Source of the DNA: an uncultured Pedosphaera sp.
GTDB taxonomy: Bacteria > Verrucomicrobiota > Verrucomicrobiia > Limisphaerales > Pedosphaeraceae
DNA: 53,130 nt
NCBI GenBank assembly: GCA_903930565.1
Contig: CAIYZC010000228.1
Coordinates: forward strand, 1-53,130
Direction of reading: 5' to 3'
Shown: piece by piece, positions 15,061 to 23,214 of the stretch
Layout: the number at the start of each line of letters is the position of its first letter
How positions within the stretch are numbered: the first letter of the stretch is position 1
Program-made: the position numbers and the translations under genes
The notes under the pieces: model-generated
Databases searched by the model: none
What the model was told of the DNA's origin: nothing
The model's input: only the letters and a program-made list of their open reading frames with translations

Positions 15061-16773
15061 TCAGACCGGCTCGGCAATGAGATCGTAATCGGTGTGCGCC
15101 AGCACGCGGACGCGGGCGAACTCGCCGCGGGGCAATTTGCCCCGCACATAAACGCGCCCATCGATGTCCGGGGCGTCCGCCTCGCCGCGCGCGGTCAGGA
15201 AGCGGCCCTTCAATCCACGCGCCCCGGCGTCGGTCTCGCGGATCAAACCGTGCTCCCACGAGCTCAGGTTGGCCTTGCGGAGTTCCGCCGCGCTGGTTTC
15301 GCCTTCGACCAGCACCCGGATTTCCCGGCCCACGTACGACGCGGCGACGCCGCGCGCGACTTCCAACTGGGCCGCCATGGCCCGGTCGCGGCGCTCGCGT
15401 TTGACCGCGTCGGGAATTTGCCCGGCCATGCGCCCGGCGCGCGTGCCGTCCTCCTGGGAATAAGTGAAAATGCCGAGCCGCTCAAACTTCGTGGTGCGAA
15501 TGAAGTCCAACAAACTTTCGAAATACGCCTCGGTCTCGCCCGGAAAACCGACGATGAACGTGGTGCGCAACGCGATCCCCGGGATGCCGGCGCGGATTTT
15601 GGCCACCAAATCCACGATGTATTGCTGCGAGGTTTCGCGCCGCATCCGTTCCAGCATGTTTTCGTGGATGTGCTGGAGCGGCATGTCCACGTACCGCGCC
15701 ACCTTGGGGCAGGCGGCGATGGTCGCGATCAACTCGTCGGTCCAGTGCGCCGGATGGGTGTAGAGCAGGCGGATCCAAAAATCGCCCGTGATCGTGTCGA
15801 GTTCCCGCAGGAGTGTCGCCAGGGTGGTGGCGTCCGCGGGCAGGGCTTCCGCGGCGGCCTTGAATTTCGCGGGCGAAGCGATGTTCGGAGTGTGCCCCGC
15901 GCGCAAATCCAAGCCGTAGTAAGTGGAATCCTGCGAGATCAGGTTCAACTCCTTGACGCCGTCGGCGACGAGTTGCCGCGCCTCGCGCACCACGTCGGCC
16001 TGTTCGCGGCTGCGGTGCGCCCCGCGCATCCGCGGAATGATGCAGAAGCTGCACGGATGGTTGCAGCCTTCGGCGATTTTGACGTAAGCGAAGTGCTGCG
16101 GAGTGAGCCGGAAGCGCGGGGTCGCGAAATCGGGAATGTAGACGGGACGCGCGGTCACCTGGCTCAACGGCACCGCCGGCGCGGGGGGCGCGGCTTTTTC
16201 TCCCTTGGGGGCCACCACTTGCCGGGTCTGACCGAATTGCGGGGTGGCGCGAAGGCTTTCTTCGGCCTCGTGGGCCGTCAAATCCCGGTTTCGGTCCAAT
16301 TCGGCAAAGCGGTCAACGATGGCGGCCTTGCCCTTTTTCCCGGACGCTTTGGCGGGCGCTTGGGCCGCCAGACGTTCCTGCCGGTGGGCGAGCGCTTGGT
16401 GCACGATCGTGGTGACCTGCGCCACTTGATCAATGCCCATGAAAGCGTCCACCTCGGGCAGCAGTTTGGGCAATTCCTCGCGGAACCGTTGCGGCAGGCA
16501 GCCGGAGACGATCAAGCCCTGGCCGCGGTTCCGGGCGTCGCGCAGTTCGCCGGATTGGAGGATGGTGTCCACGCTCTCCTCTTGGGCGGAATCGATGAAG
16601 GAGCAGGTGTTCACGATCACCACGTCCGCTTCCGCGGCGTCGTTCGTGATCTCCACCCCGCCCTGCATGAGGGAGCCGAGCATGATCTCCGCGTCGACAA
16701 GATTCTTCGCGCAGCCCAGGGAGATGAGGCCGACACGCACCGGGCGATCCGTTGCTGGGGATGATTTGGTCAT
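15061..16773 (-). CDS. rimO: Ribosomal protein S12 methylthiotransferase RimO
   Basis: The 570-residue protein begins its UPF0004 domain with VGLISLGCAKNLVDAE, continues with NTCSFI and SGCLPQR (cluster cysteines), and has the radical-SAM motif EGCNHPCSFCIIPRMRG. RGxIRLLY-like, MPLQHI and TTFIVGFPGETE motifs and a C-terminal TRAM domain follow. RimO adds a methylthio group to the conserved Asp of ribosomal protein S12. It is longer than the usual ~440 residues because of a Lys/Ala/Pro-rich insertion at about 145-230, between the two iron-sulfur domains, and a smaller one at about 310-330. The ATG at 16773 fits the family; the frame continues far upstream over the MFS gene without homology. 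Confidence 0.95.
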   Translation of the reverse strand: MTKSSPATDRPVRVGLISLGCAKNLVDAEIMLGSLMQGGVEITNDAAEADVVIVNTCSFIDSAQEESVDTILQSGELRDARNRGQGLIVSGCLPQRFREELPKLLPEVDAFMGIDQVAQVTTIVHQALAHRQERLAAQAPAKASGKKGKAAIVDRFAELDRNRDLTAHEAEESLRATPQFGQTRQVVAPKGEKAAPPAPAVPLSQVTARPVYIPDFATPRFRLTPQHFAYVKIAEGCNHPCSFCIIPRMRGAHRSREQADVVREARQLVADGVKELNLISQDSTYYGLDLRAGHTPNIASPAKFKAAAEALPADATTLATLLRELDTITGDFWIRLLYTHPAHWTDELIATIAACPKVARYVDMPLQHIHENMLERMRRETSQQYIVDLVAKIRAGIPGIALRTTFIVGFPGETEAYFESLLDFIRTTKFERLGIFTYSQEDGTRAGRMAGQIPDAVKRERRDRAMAAQLEVARGVAASYVGREIRVLVEGETSAAELRKANLSSWEHGLIRETDAGARGLKGRFLTARGEADAPDIDGRVYVRGKLPRGEFARVRVLAHTDYDLIAEPV

Positions 16774-16835
16774 TAAAATGGGGGCCGCCGCGTCCGAGGC
16801 AACCCGACTGTGGGGCGCATCGTAACGAATGGCGG

Positions 16836-18083
16836 TCAGGAGGGCAAGGCGGGGCCGCGCGGGTGGAGTCCGCGCCGGTAGATCCAAAGGAACGGGACCA
16901 AACCCAACGCCAGCGCGCCGCTGATGGCCAGAACACCGGCGTTGGGAGTGTGCGGCAGCAGCGCCAGGGCCCCCGCCCCGATGGCGGGTCCGCCAAAAAC
17001 GCCGAAGCCAATCGCAGCCTCGTGAAAGCCGCCCCGCTTGCCGGTGGATTCCCCGGCATCCATCGAATAGAACAGGGAGGAATAATAGATCAACCCGGCC
17101 GCGGAGCCGAACACGATTTGGGCGGCGATGAGCACCGGCACGTTCGGACTGAGCAGGATGCACGCAAAACTCAGGGCCAGAGCGACGAAAGCCCCCAGCA
17201 GCCAGCGGAACCGGTAATGCCAGCCCGGCCAGAACCACAGGGCGAAAAACGCCGTCAACCGGACCCAAAACCAGACTGAACACACCAGCCCGGCGTACGC
17301 GTGGCTCAAACCCAAATGATCGGCCAGCTTGGGGATCACCGGCAGGATTCCGTTGATCGCCATATAGGCAAACGGGTTCGCCAGCCAGCCCAACAGCAGA
17401 AAGGTCCGCACGCGGGCGATCGGGCGGGGGTTCGGCCGCGGCGCCGCCGGGGTGGCCGCGGCCGCGGACGGAGTGGCGGGCAATTCGCGGGGCAGGGTGA
17501 GCAGGAGGATCAGTTCCAGGACATGCAACCCTACGGGCAACCAGAACAAGGTTTCGCCGCCAAATTTCTCGAGGAGCGCCCCGCCGGTGAGATAGGAGAC
17601 CGCCGCGCAGCCCGCCCACACGACGTTGTACGTGCCGGCCGTCCGGGCCATTCTGCCCGCGGCCTCGCACCGGCTGAGCACCGCCTGCAGGGTGGGCCAA
17701 GTCAGGCACATGCTGAAGGTCCAGAGCAACAACACGCCGAACTCCACCCCCAAGGCGGCGCCTTGAAAACCCAGCCACCGGGGAATCAGCCCTCCCAGCG
17801 CCAGGGCCAGGCCCATGCCGCCGAACCCCAGGCGCAGCGTGAACAAATATCCAAATTTTTGGGCGAACCGGCCGGCATTCCACGCCGAGAGCGTGTAGCA
17901 GAAACCATGCACCGCGGTCAGCCACAGGTTCTCCCGGTTGCCGAACCCAAAATGGTCCCGCATGTAGAAAAACAGGTAGTTGAAATAATACGCGGCGGCG
18001 AGGCTGTTCAAACCCTCCAGCGTGTAGCAGGTCAACCGCAGCCGGAGCCGGGCGGACGGCGTCAATTCGAGCGGGGCGGCCAT
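16836..18083 (-). CDS. MFS transporter
   Basis: The 415-residue protein has about 12 hydrophobic helices in two halves, separated by an Ala/Pro-rich cytoplasmic linker near residues 207-226. Features are typical of the major facilitator superfamily: NAGRFAQKFGYLFTLRLGFGGMG as the loop 2-3 region and a second-half helix pair around YRFRWLLGAFVALALSF. The substrate is not evident. It lies 4 bp after the Nudix gene and 62 bp before rimO, suggesting co-transcription. Confidence 0.85.
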   Translation of the reverse strand: MAAPLELTPSARLRLRLTCYTLEGLNSLAAAYYFNYLFFYMRDHFGFGNRENLWLTAVHGFCYTLSAWNAGRFAQKFGYLFTLRLGFGGMGLALALGGLIPRWLGFQGAALGVEFGVLLLWTFSMCLTWPTLQAVLSRCEAAGRMARTAGTYNVVWAGCAAVSYLTGGALLEKFGGETLFWLPVGLHVLELILLLTLPRELPATPSAAAATPAAPRPNPRPIARVRTFLLLGWLANPFAYMAINGILPVIPKLADHLGLSHAYAGLVCSVWFWVRLTAFFALWFWPGWHYRFRWLLGAFVALALSFACILLSPNVPVLIAAQIVFGSAAGLIYYSSLFYSMDAGESTGKRGGFHEAAIGFGVFGGPAIGAGALALLPHTPNAGVLAISGALALGLVPFLWIYRRGLHPRGPALPS

Positions 18084-18087
18084 GCGG

Positions 18088-18546
18088 TCAACCCGGGATT
18101 TCCGCCAGCGCTTGCAGGCAATACCACTTTACGGCCGCGCTCATGGGGGGCTGCAGGGTGTCCAACTCCGCCGCCGTGCACCACCGCAAATCATGGTGCT
18201 CGGCGGCGGCGAGTGCCAGCGCCCCCGCCCGCGGCCGGGCGTAATACATCATGCCGATGTGATCGTGGGTGGCGCTGATGCGGTGCAGGTCCAAAAAACG
18301 CGGGGCGATCAAGGCGCGGGTGCCGTCGCCGCTGGTGGGCGGCCGGTCGCCGAGCAACTCGATCTCGAAACCCGTTTCCTCAAACCCTTCGCGCAAGGCC
18401 GCCTGCTCGGGGTCCTCGTCGAGCTCAATGTGCCCGCCGGGCGGTAGCCACTTGTCCAAACCCCGATGGTGGACCAGCAGCACGCGGTGCTCCCGGACGA
18501 TCAGGAGGGCCACGGTGAAATCAATCTTTTCGTGCAGGTGGGGCAT
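18088..18546 (-). CDS. Nudix hydrolase
   Basis: The 152-residue protein contains a complete Nudix box (GHIELDEDPEQAALREGFEETGF, about residues 38-60) with the REGFEE metal ligands. Such enzymes hydrolyse nucleoside diphosphates linked to another group. The N-terminal EKIDFTVALLIVREHRVLLVHHRGLDKWLPPGG resembles small clean-up Nudix proteins. The substrate is unknown. It is 9 bp downstream of the FmdB-like gene and 4 bp upstream of the MFS gene. Confidence 0.88.
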   Translation of the reverse strand: MPHLHEKIDFTVALLIVREHRVLLVHHRGLDKWLPPGGHIELDEDPEQAALREGFEETGFEIELLGDRPPTSGDGTRALIAPRFLDLHRISATHDHIGMMYYARPRAGALALAAAEHHDLRWCTAAELDTLQPPMSAAVKWYCLQALAEIPG

Positions 18547-18555
18547 GGCGCGGGT

Positions 18556-19098
18556 TCAGTAATCGTACAGCCCGGCGTCGTGCTGATACGCTCCGCCGCG
18601 GCCCCCACCGCCGGCCCCACCGGGGCCGGGGCCTTCCCCGAGAAAATCCCCCAGCACATCCCCCATGTCCGCCTCGATTTTTTCGGGATCCTCGCCCGCC
18701 TCCAGGCGCTTGATGGCGGCTTCCATGTCCTTGGGCATCGCGCCGCCGGGCAACAGGCCCTGCATTTTGCGCATCAGATGCGCCAGATGGCGCGGGTTGC
18801 TTTCGTCCATGCCTGCCATGTCCCGCTCCATTTCACCCATGGCACGGGCCAGTTTGGGATCTTCCAAGTCCGGCATCCCGAGATCATTCCCTTCCACGTC
18901 GCCCGCCCCCGGGGCGCCCTCCCCCGCCGGCGGATCCGTTTCCCGCCCGCCGCGCGTGAGGGCAAACGTGCTCAGCTGCTTCTTGAGCTTGCGGTTCCCG
19001 CACTTGGGACAGACGGGCGTGCGTTCGGGGTTGATCCGGGGGGAGAAGAAATTGTACACGACCCGGCAGTGCGAACAGGCGAATTCGTAGATGGGCAT
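18556..19098 (-). CDS. FmdB-family zinc-ribbon protein with long acidic tail
   Basis: The 180-residue protein starts MPIYEFACSHCRVVY and has a zinc ribbon with CSHC and CPKC knuckles in its first 40 residues, as in the FmdB putative regulatory family. The remaining 140 residues are acidic, Met/Gly-rich and probably helical (MGEMERDMAGMDES; DMEAAIKRLEAGEDPEKIEADMGD), ending in a Gly-rich tail. Typical FmdB proteins are about 60-110 residues, so the tail is unusual. The start at 19098 is set by the zinc ribbon; an upstream ATG at 19185 adds unrelated residues. Confidence 0.8.
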   Translation of the reverse strand: MPIYEFACSHCRVVYNFFSPRINPERTPVCPKCGNRKLKKQLSTFALTRGGRETDPPAGEGAPGAGDVEGNDLGMPDLEDPKLARAMGEMERDMAGMDESNPRHLAHLMRKMQGLLPGGAMPKDMEAAIKRLEAGEDPEKIEADMGDVLGDFLGEGPGPGGAGGGGRGGAYQHDAGLYDY

Positions 19099-19184
19099 GG
19101 TGAACTGCTTGGTTGGGGGGACGGGAAAGCCCGCCGGCCAAATTGGCCGGGCCGGGCGGGAATCGGCGGCTGGCGGAAATGACA

Positions 19185-19225
19185 CCGGCCGGAGACAGCC
19201 CCCCCAAGGGGCTCCCTCCGGCCGG
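19185..19225 (-). terminator. Strong hairpin downstream of korB
   Basis: Arms 19185-19202 and 19208-19225 pair over 18 bp with two mismatches and a 5-nt loop, 10 bp past the korB stop. No T-run follows, so it may be a terminator, an RNA stabiliser or a repeated palindromic element. Confidence 0.5.
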
Positions 19226-19235
19226 GCGCGGGGAA

Positions 19236-20180
19236 TTACTTCAAGCGGTCGAAGGACTTCTGGAGAATCTGCCAGTCCTTCATGCCGGCGGTCTTTTCGC
19301 GGGCGGCGGCGATGATCTTGGCTTCGTTCGCGTTCTTCGTGGCGCGCGGCGCTTGATAGAAGATGCCGAAGCGGCCGGGGAACGGTTCGCCCGCCAGTTT
19401 GTAGGCGGCGATTTCGTCCGTGACATCATGGTCGGCGGGGACGGTGTTGAACACGCCGCCCTTGCGCGGGTTCGAGGCGTCGAAGGCGCCTTCATAGAAC
19501 TCGACGCATTCGCTGAGGCATTCGATGAAGCTGAACCCGTCGTGGTCCATCGCGGCTTCCATCATGGCGAGCACGTGGTTCGGATTCGTGTGGGTCGTGC
19601 GGGCCACGAAGGTGGCGCCCGCGGCGATCGCCTGTTTCATCGGGTTGATGGGCTGGTCGGTTGCACCGCCCACGTCCGTCTTGCTCTTGAAACCGATCGG
19701 GGAGGTCGGGGAGGTCTGCTTCTTGGTCAGGCCGTACACCCAGTTGTCCATGACCACGTAGGTCATCTTGATGTTCTTGCGGGCGGTGTGCGTGAAGTGG
19801 TTGCCGCCGATGGAGAAGGCGTCGCCGTCGCCGCCGAACACGAACAAATGCAAATCCGGGCGGGAAAGCGAGATGCCGCTGGCGAAGGGCAGCGCCCGGC
19901 CGTGGATGTAATGGACGCCGTGGGCTTGGACGAAGTAGGGGAACCGGCTGGAGCAGCCGATCCCCGCCACCGTCGTGATCTTTTCATGCCACAACTTGCG
20001 CTTTTCGATCAGCTTGAAATACAGGGCGAGCACGGAGAAGTCGCCGCAGCCGGGGCACCAAGTGGGATGGTCGGCCGCGATTTCCTTCTTGGTCAGGCCT
20101 TTGCGCTCCAGCGGGGCGCCGGCGGGCACCGCGGTGATGTTGCCGCCGCGGACAGGGAGGTCGGTGAGGGGAGAACTCAT
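19236..20180 (-). CDS. korB: 2-oxoacid:ferredoxin oxidoreductase beta subunit
   Basis: The 314-residue protein has the TPP-binding layout of KorB/PorB: HPTWCPGCGDFSVL (about 39-52), GIGCSSRFPYF, and GGDGDAFSIGGNHFTHTARKN carrying the Mg/TPP-binding Gly-Asp-Gly and Asn. With KorA it would oxidatively decarboxylate a 2-oxoacid, most likely 2-oxoglutarate, to the acyl-CoA and reduce ferredoxin. It is 28 bp downstream of korA. No separate ferredoxin (delta) subunit gene is adjacent, as in two-subunit KorAB enzymes. Confidence 0.93.
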   Translation of the reverse strand: MSSPLTDLPVRGGNITAVPAGAPLERKGLTKKEIAADHPTWCPGCGDFSVLALYFKLIEKRKLWHEKITTVAGIGCSSRFPYFVQAHGVHYIHGRALPFASGISLSRPDLHLFVFGGDGDAFSIGGNHFTHTARKNIKMTYVVMDNWVYGLTKKQTSPTSPIGFKSKTDVGGATDQPINPMKQAIAAGATFVARTTHTNPNHVLAMMEAAMDHDGFSFIECLSECVEFYEGAFDASNPRKGGVFNTVPADHDVTDEIAAYKLAGEPFPGRFGIFYQAPRATKNANEAKIIAAAREKTAGMKDWQILQKSFDRLK

Positions 20181-20208
20181 AATTATAGTGGGGGGGCTGG
20201 GGTTCAGC

Positions 20209-22032
20209 TTAAAACTTGCGCAGTCCGGTCGCCACGTTGACGCGGGCTCGTTCCACGATTTCCTTCACCTTGAAGGTCAGGCCGTCGGTCTTGGTCAGGC
20301 CGCGGATTTTGCCATCGCCGAACCGGGCGCGCAGCACGGCGCCCAACTGCCCGTAGCCATACAGGCCTTCATCGTTCATTTCGACCACTTGCACGTGGTT
20401 AAAACCGGCGAAAATGTTTTCCAAACCGGGCGGCAGCGGCGAGATGTGCCGCAGGTGAATGGCCGACACACTGTCCCCGGCGGCGCGGGCGCGGTCCACG
20501 GCTTCCTTGATCGGACCCTTGGTGGAACCCCAACCGACGAGCAAAACATTGCCTTCGCTGGGGCCATAAATCGCCGGCACGGGCAGCTCGGCGGCCAGGG
20601 TCTGCAATTTCTGGCGGCGCTTGGCGTTCATCTGCATGTGCAGCTTCGGCGAACCGGTCGGATGCCCGTATTCGTCGTGCTCCAAGCCCGTCGCGACGGG
20701 GTATTTGCCGTTTTCGATCCGCGTCCCGGGGGCCAAGTGGCGGGTCACGCCGCCCGCGGCCGACAAATCGTAGGGCTTGTGTTCCGCCACCGGCGTCAGG
20801 TCGGGCGAGATATCCTGGCACAACACTTCCAAATTCGGTTCGGGGAAGGCTTCGATCCGGGAGGCGATGGCCTGGTCGGAGAGCAAAATCACCGGCACGC
20901 TGAACTTGCGGGCGATGTTCACCGCCTCGATGGCGCTGTAGAAGCAATCCTCGACATCCGCGGGCGCGAGCACCACGCGGGGGGAATCGCCGTGACCGCC
21001 GAAGCAGGCGATGTTCAAGTCCGACTGCTCCACGTTGGTGGGCATGCCGGTGGAGGGGCCGCCGCGTTGGATGTCCACGACCACGAGGGGCATTTCGGCC
21101 ATGACCGCCCAGCCGAGGGCCTCGGTCTTGAGCGAAATCCCGGGACCGCTGGAACCCGTCACGGACACGCGCCCGCCGTAGCTGCCGCCGATGGCCATGG
21201 AAATCGAAGCAATCTCGTCCTCGCACTGGATGAAGTTGCCCCCGTACTTGGGCAATTCCCGGCGCAGCAGCTCCATGATGTCCGACCAAGGCGTGATCGG
21301 ATAACCGGCGCCGAAACGGACGCCGGCGGCGATCAAGCCGTAAGCGAGGGCTTCATTGCCATTCATGACGACTTGGGGACGGCCCTTTTTCTGGCTGTCC
21401 ACGAAGGCGAAGGTTTCAATCACATGGCCCAGCGAATGGCTGTAGCCCGCGTGGAACGCCGCCATGGCGTTGTTCAAAATGCTGGGGTCTTTGCTGGTAA
21501 AGCGTTCGCCGATCAGCTTTTCCAGCTTGGCCACGTTTAGATCAAACATCTTGGCCACCAGCCCCAAAGCATAGATGTTCTTGCCCTTGTCCTTCGCCGT
21601 CCCGCCGATGGCCTCCACGGTGAGGCCGGAAATCTGCACCCCCACGTGGTGGTAGAGGCTTTCCCAATCCGGGTTTGGTTTGATGTGGTCCGAATCGTAC
21701 AGCACAATCCCGCCCTTTTTCAGGGAAGCGATGTGTTCGTCGTAGGAGTGTTGGTAAAACGCCAGCAACACGTCGGCTTCGTCGCCCGAGCTGAGGACTT
21801 CCCCGGAACCGATGCGGACTTGGAAAATGGAGGGACCGCCCGAAATGGTGGCGGGAATGGTCATGTGGGTCATGACCTCCTGCTCGCTGCGCCCGGCCAG
21901 CCGGGCCAGAAAACCGCCAATGGCCTGAATCCCGTCCTGCGAATTGCCCGCGATGCGGATGATGGCTTCGGAAACCTTGGAAACCTTGAGGGTGCCGCCC
22001 GAAGCGGGGGCGGCCGTTGTTGCGTCACTCAT
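20209..22032 (-). CDS. korA: 2-oxoacid:ferredoxin oxidoreductase alpha subunit, gamma-alpha fusion
   Basis: The 607-residue protein is a fused gamma (about 1-195) and alpha (about 215-607) chain. The alpha part has NGNEALAYGLIAAGVRFGAGYPITPWSDIME, the GSSGPGISLKTEALGWAVMAEMPLVVVD segment and DIQRGGPSTGMPT, all typical of KorA. 2-oxoglutarate is the likely substrate by resemblance to KorAB, but other 2-oxoacids cannot be excluded. The start at 22032 precedes the conserved gamma domain; the frame is open for about 1 kb further upstream, antisense to clpS, and that part is not coding. A conspicuous hairpin lies 40-70 bp upstream of the start. Confidence 0.93.
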   Translation of the reverse strand: MSDATTAAPASGGTLKVSKVSEAIIRIAGNSQDGIQAIGGFLARLAGRSEQEVMTHMTIPATISGGPSIFQVRIGSGEVLSSGDEADVLLAFYQHSYDEHIASLKKGGIVLYDSDHIKPNPDWESLYHHVGVQISGLTVEAIGGTAKDKGKNIYALGLVAKMFDLNVAKLEKLIGERFTSKDPSILNNAMAAFHAGYSHSLGHVIETFAFVDSQKKGRPQVVMNGNEALAYGLIAAGVRFGAGYPITPWSDIMELLRRELPKYGGNFIQCEDEIASISMAIGGSYGGRVSVTGSSGPGISLKTEALGWAVMAEMPLVVVDIQRGGPSTGMPTNVEQSDLNIACFGGHGDSPRVVLAPADVEDCFYSAIEAVNIARKFSVPVILLSDQAIASRIEAFPEPNLEVLCQDISPDLTPVAEHKPYDLSAAGGVTRHLAPGTRIENGKYPVATGLEHDEYGHPTGSPKLHMQMNAKRRQKLQTLAAELPVPAIYGPSEGNVLLVGWGSTKGPIKEAVDRARAAGDSVSAIHLRHISPLPPGLENIFAGFNHVQVVEMNDEGLYGYGQLGAVLRARFGDGKIRGLTKTDGLTFKVKEIVERARVNVATGLRKF

Positions 22033-22380
22033 TAAGCGATCTCGTGTTAAATGCCGTATATTATGCAAAACCGCCGCGTAGGCTTTGGGGAGCCTTACGC
22101 GGCATCGTTGCAGCTTCACCCTAGCATCCGCCCCGGGGGAGTGCAATCGAAATTGCGCTCCCCCGGCGCCCACCCCCTCGGGACGCACGCAAAGCCCTGC
22201 CCCCCGGGACTTTGCGGACCCTGGACACCGCGGCGACGAAAAGGCGCCCACCCCCGCCCACCGGCCCGGGATCGGCCGCCCGGCTGCCGCCGCCCCTAAA
22301 AGCCGGACGCCCGCCGGGGGGGAGTGCCGGCCGCCCCTTTTGCCATTGGCGGGCACGGTGGCGGGGGGTAGTTTTAACCC
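22033..22380. other. Divergent korA/clpS intergenic region, no gene
   Basis: This 348-bp gap is AT-richer next to korA (22040-22070) and otherwise very GC-rich. Apart from the hairpin at 22073-22103, I see no conserved coding frame and no clear promoter for clpS. Confidence 0.55.
22073..22103 (-). promoter_or_regulatory. Hairpin in the korA upstream region
   Basis: Arms 22073-22084 and 22091-22103 are complementary with one bulged base and a 6-nt loop. It lies about 40 bp upstream of the korA ATG on the minus strand and would be in the leader or promoter. There is no T-run. Function unknown. Confidence 0.4.
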
Positions 22381-22680
22381 ATGGCCGAGACCGCGACCCC
22401 CGAAATTCTCCCCGACCTGGAGCCTGCCGAACAACCGGCGACGACCCCGGAGCCGGGTTGGTTGGTCATTTGCTGGAACGATCCGGTGAACCTCATGGAG
22501 TATGTGACGCACGTTTTCCAAACCGTTTTTGGCTGGTCGAAGGTACGGGCCGAGCGGCACATGCTCCAAGTCCATCATGAGGGTCGGAGCGTGCTGGTCC
22601 GGGAGAGTATGGAAAAGGCGGAGCATTACGTGCATCAACTCCAGGGCTACAGCCTGCACGCCACCATGGAGCGCGACTGA
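22381..22680 (+). CDS. clpS: ATP-dependent Clp protease adaptor ClpS
   Basis: The 99-residue protein has a disordered acidic N-terminus (1-26) and the ClpS core: VICWNDPVNLMEYVTHVFQTVFGW, with the ND binding-pocket motif, then AERHMLQVHHEGRSVLV and EKAEHYVHQLQGYSLHATME. ClpS binds N-terminal Leu, Phe, Tyr or Trp degrons and delivers the protein to ClpAP or ClpCP. Its stop codon directly abuts the ATG of the next gene. Confidence 0.95.
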   Translation: MAETATPEILPDLEPAEQPATTPEPGWLVICWNDPVNLMEYVTHVFQTVFGWSKVRAERHMLQVHHEGRSVLVRESMEKAEHYVHQLQGYSLHATMERD

Positions 22681-23214
22681 ATGAAATTGCGCCAAGCCAC
22701 GGAGGCGGGTTGGGAGTTCGAATTGGAGAAACGAGAGCACCACGCGCTCAGCCACCTGCTGGGGTTGTACCCGCTGGTGCCGGCGGGCCACCATGAATTG
22801 AGCCGCGGGGAGGACCGTCCCGAGGACGAAGCGCTGCTCCAATCGGCCTTGGCCGAACAGCAAACGGGGCACCGCACACGCGTGCGGGAGTGGCTCGACA
22901 CGCCCGGGCGCTTCAGCCCGCGCAAACAAGGCGTGCGGATGACCGTGGCGCCCGGGGATTTGGAGTGGCTGCTGCAGGTGATTAATGACGTCCGGGTGGG
23001 GGGGTGGTTGGCGCTGGGCGCGCCCGAGGATCCGGCGGCCACACGCGCGGCGGTGAAACCGGAAAACATCCAATATCTGTGGGCGATGGAGGTGGCGGGC
23101 TTCTTTCTCAACGCTTTGGTGAGCGCGCGCGCGGAGCCGCCGTCCCCCGCGGCGGACGGGGCGCCCACAGTCGAACCCGGGGACGAGCCGGAAGATGACG
23201 CCCCCGGCGCTTGA
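22681..23214 (+). CDS. DUF2017-like protein in N-degron operon
   Basis: The 177-residue protein starts immediately after the clpS stop. The body is mostly helical (ALSHLLGLYPLVPAG; PGDLEWLLQVINDVRVGGWLALG; IQYLWAMEVAGFFLNALV) and resembles DUF2017 proteins that neighbour clpS in actinobacteria. A disordered acidic tail (about 155-177) overlaps the next gene by 20 bp. Function unknown. Its position between clpS and aat suggests a part in N-degron recognition or its regulation. Confidence 0.75.
   Translation: MKLRQATEAGWEFELEKREHHALSHLLGLYPLVPAGHHELSRGEDRPEDEALLQSALAEQQTGHRTRVREWLDTPGRFSPRKQGVRMTVAPGDLEWLLQVINDVRVGGWLALGAPEDPAATRAAVKPENIQYLWAMEVAGFFLNALVSARAEPPSPAADGAPTVEPGDEPEDDAPGA

Noticed and set aside
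13645-16764. A 1039-codon plus-strand open frame
   Set aside because: It lies opposite glcF and rimO and has no domain motifs; it is an artefact of high third-position GC.
22033-23073. Upstream extension of korA across the clpS region
   Set aside because: The frame stays open by chance but is antisense to clpS and DUF2017; conserved KorA sequence begins at 22032.
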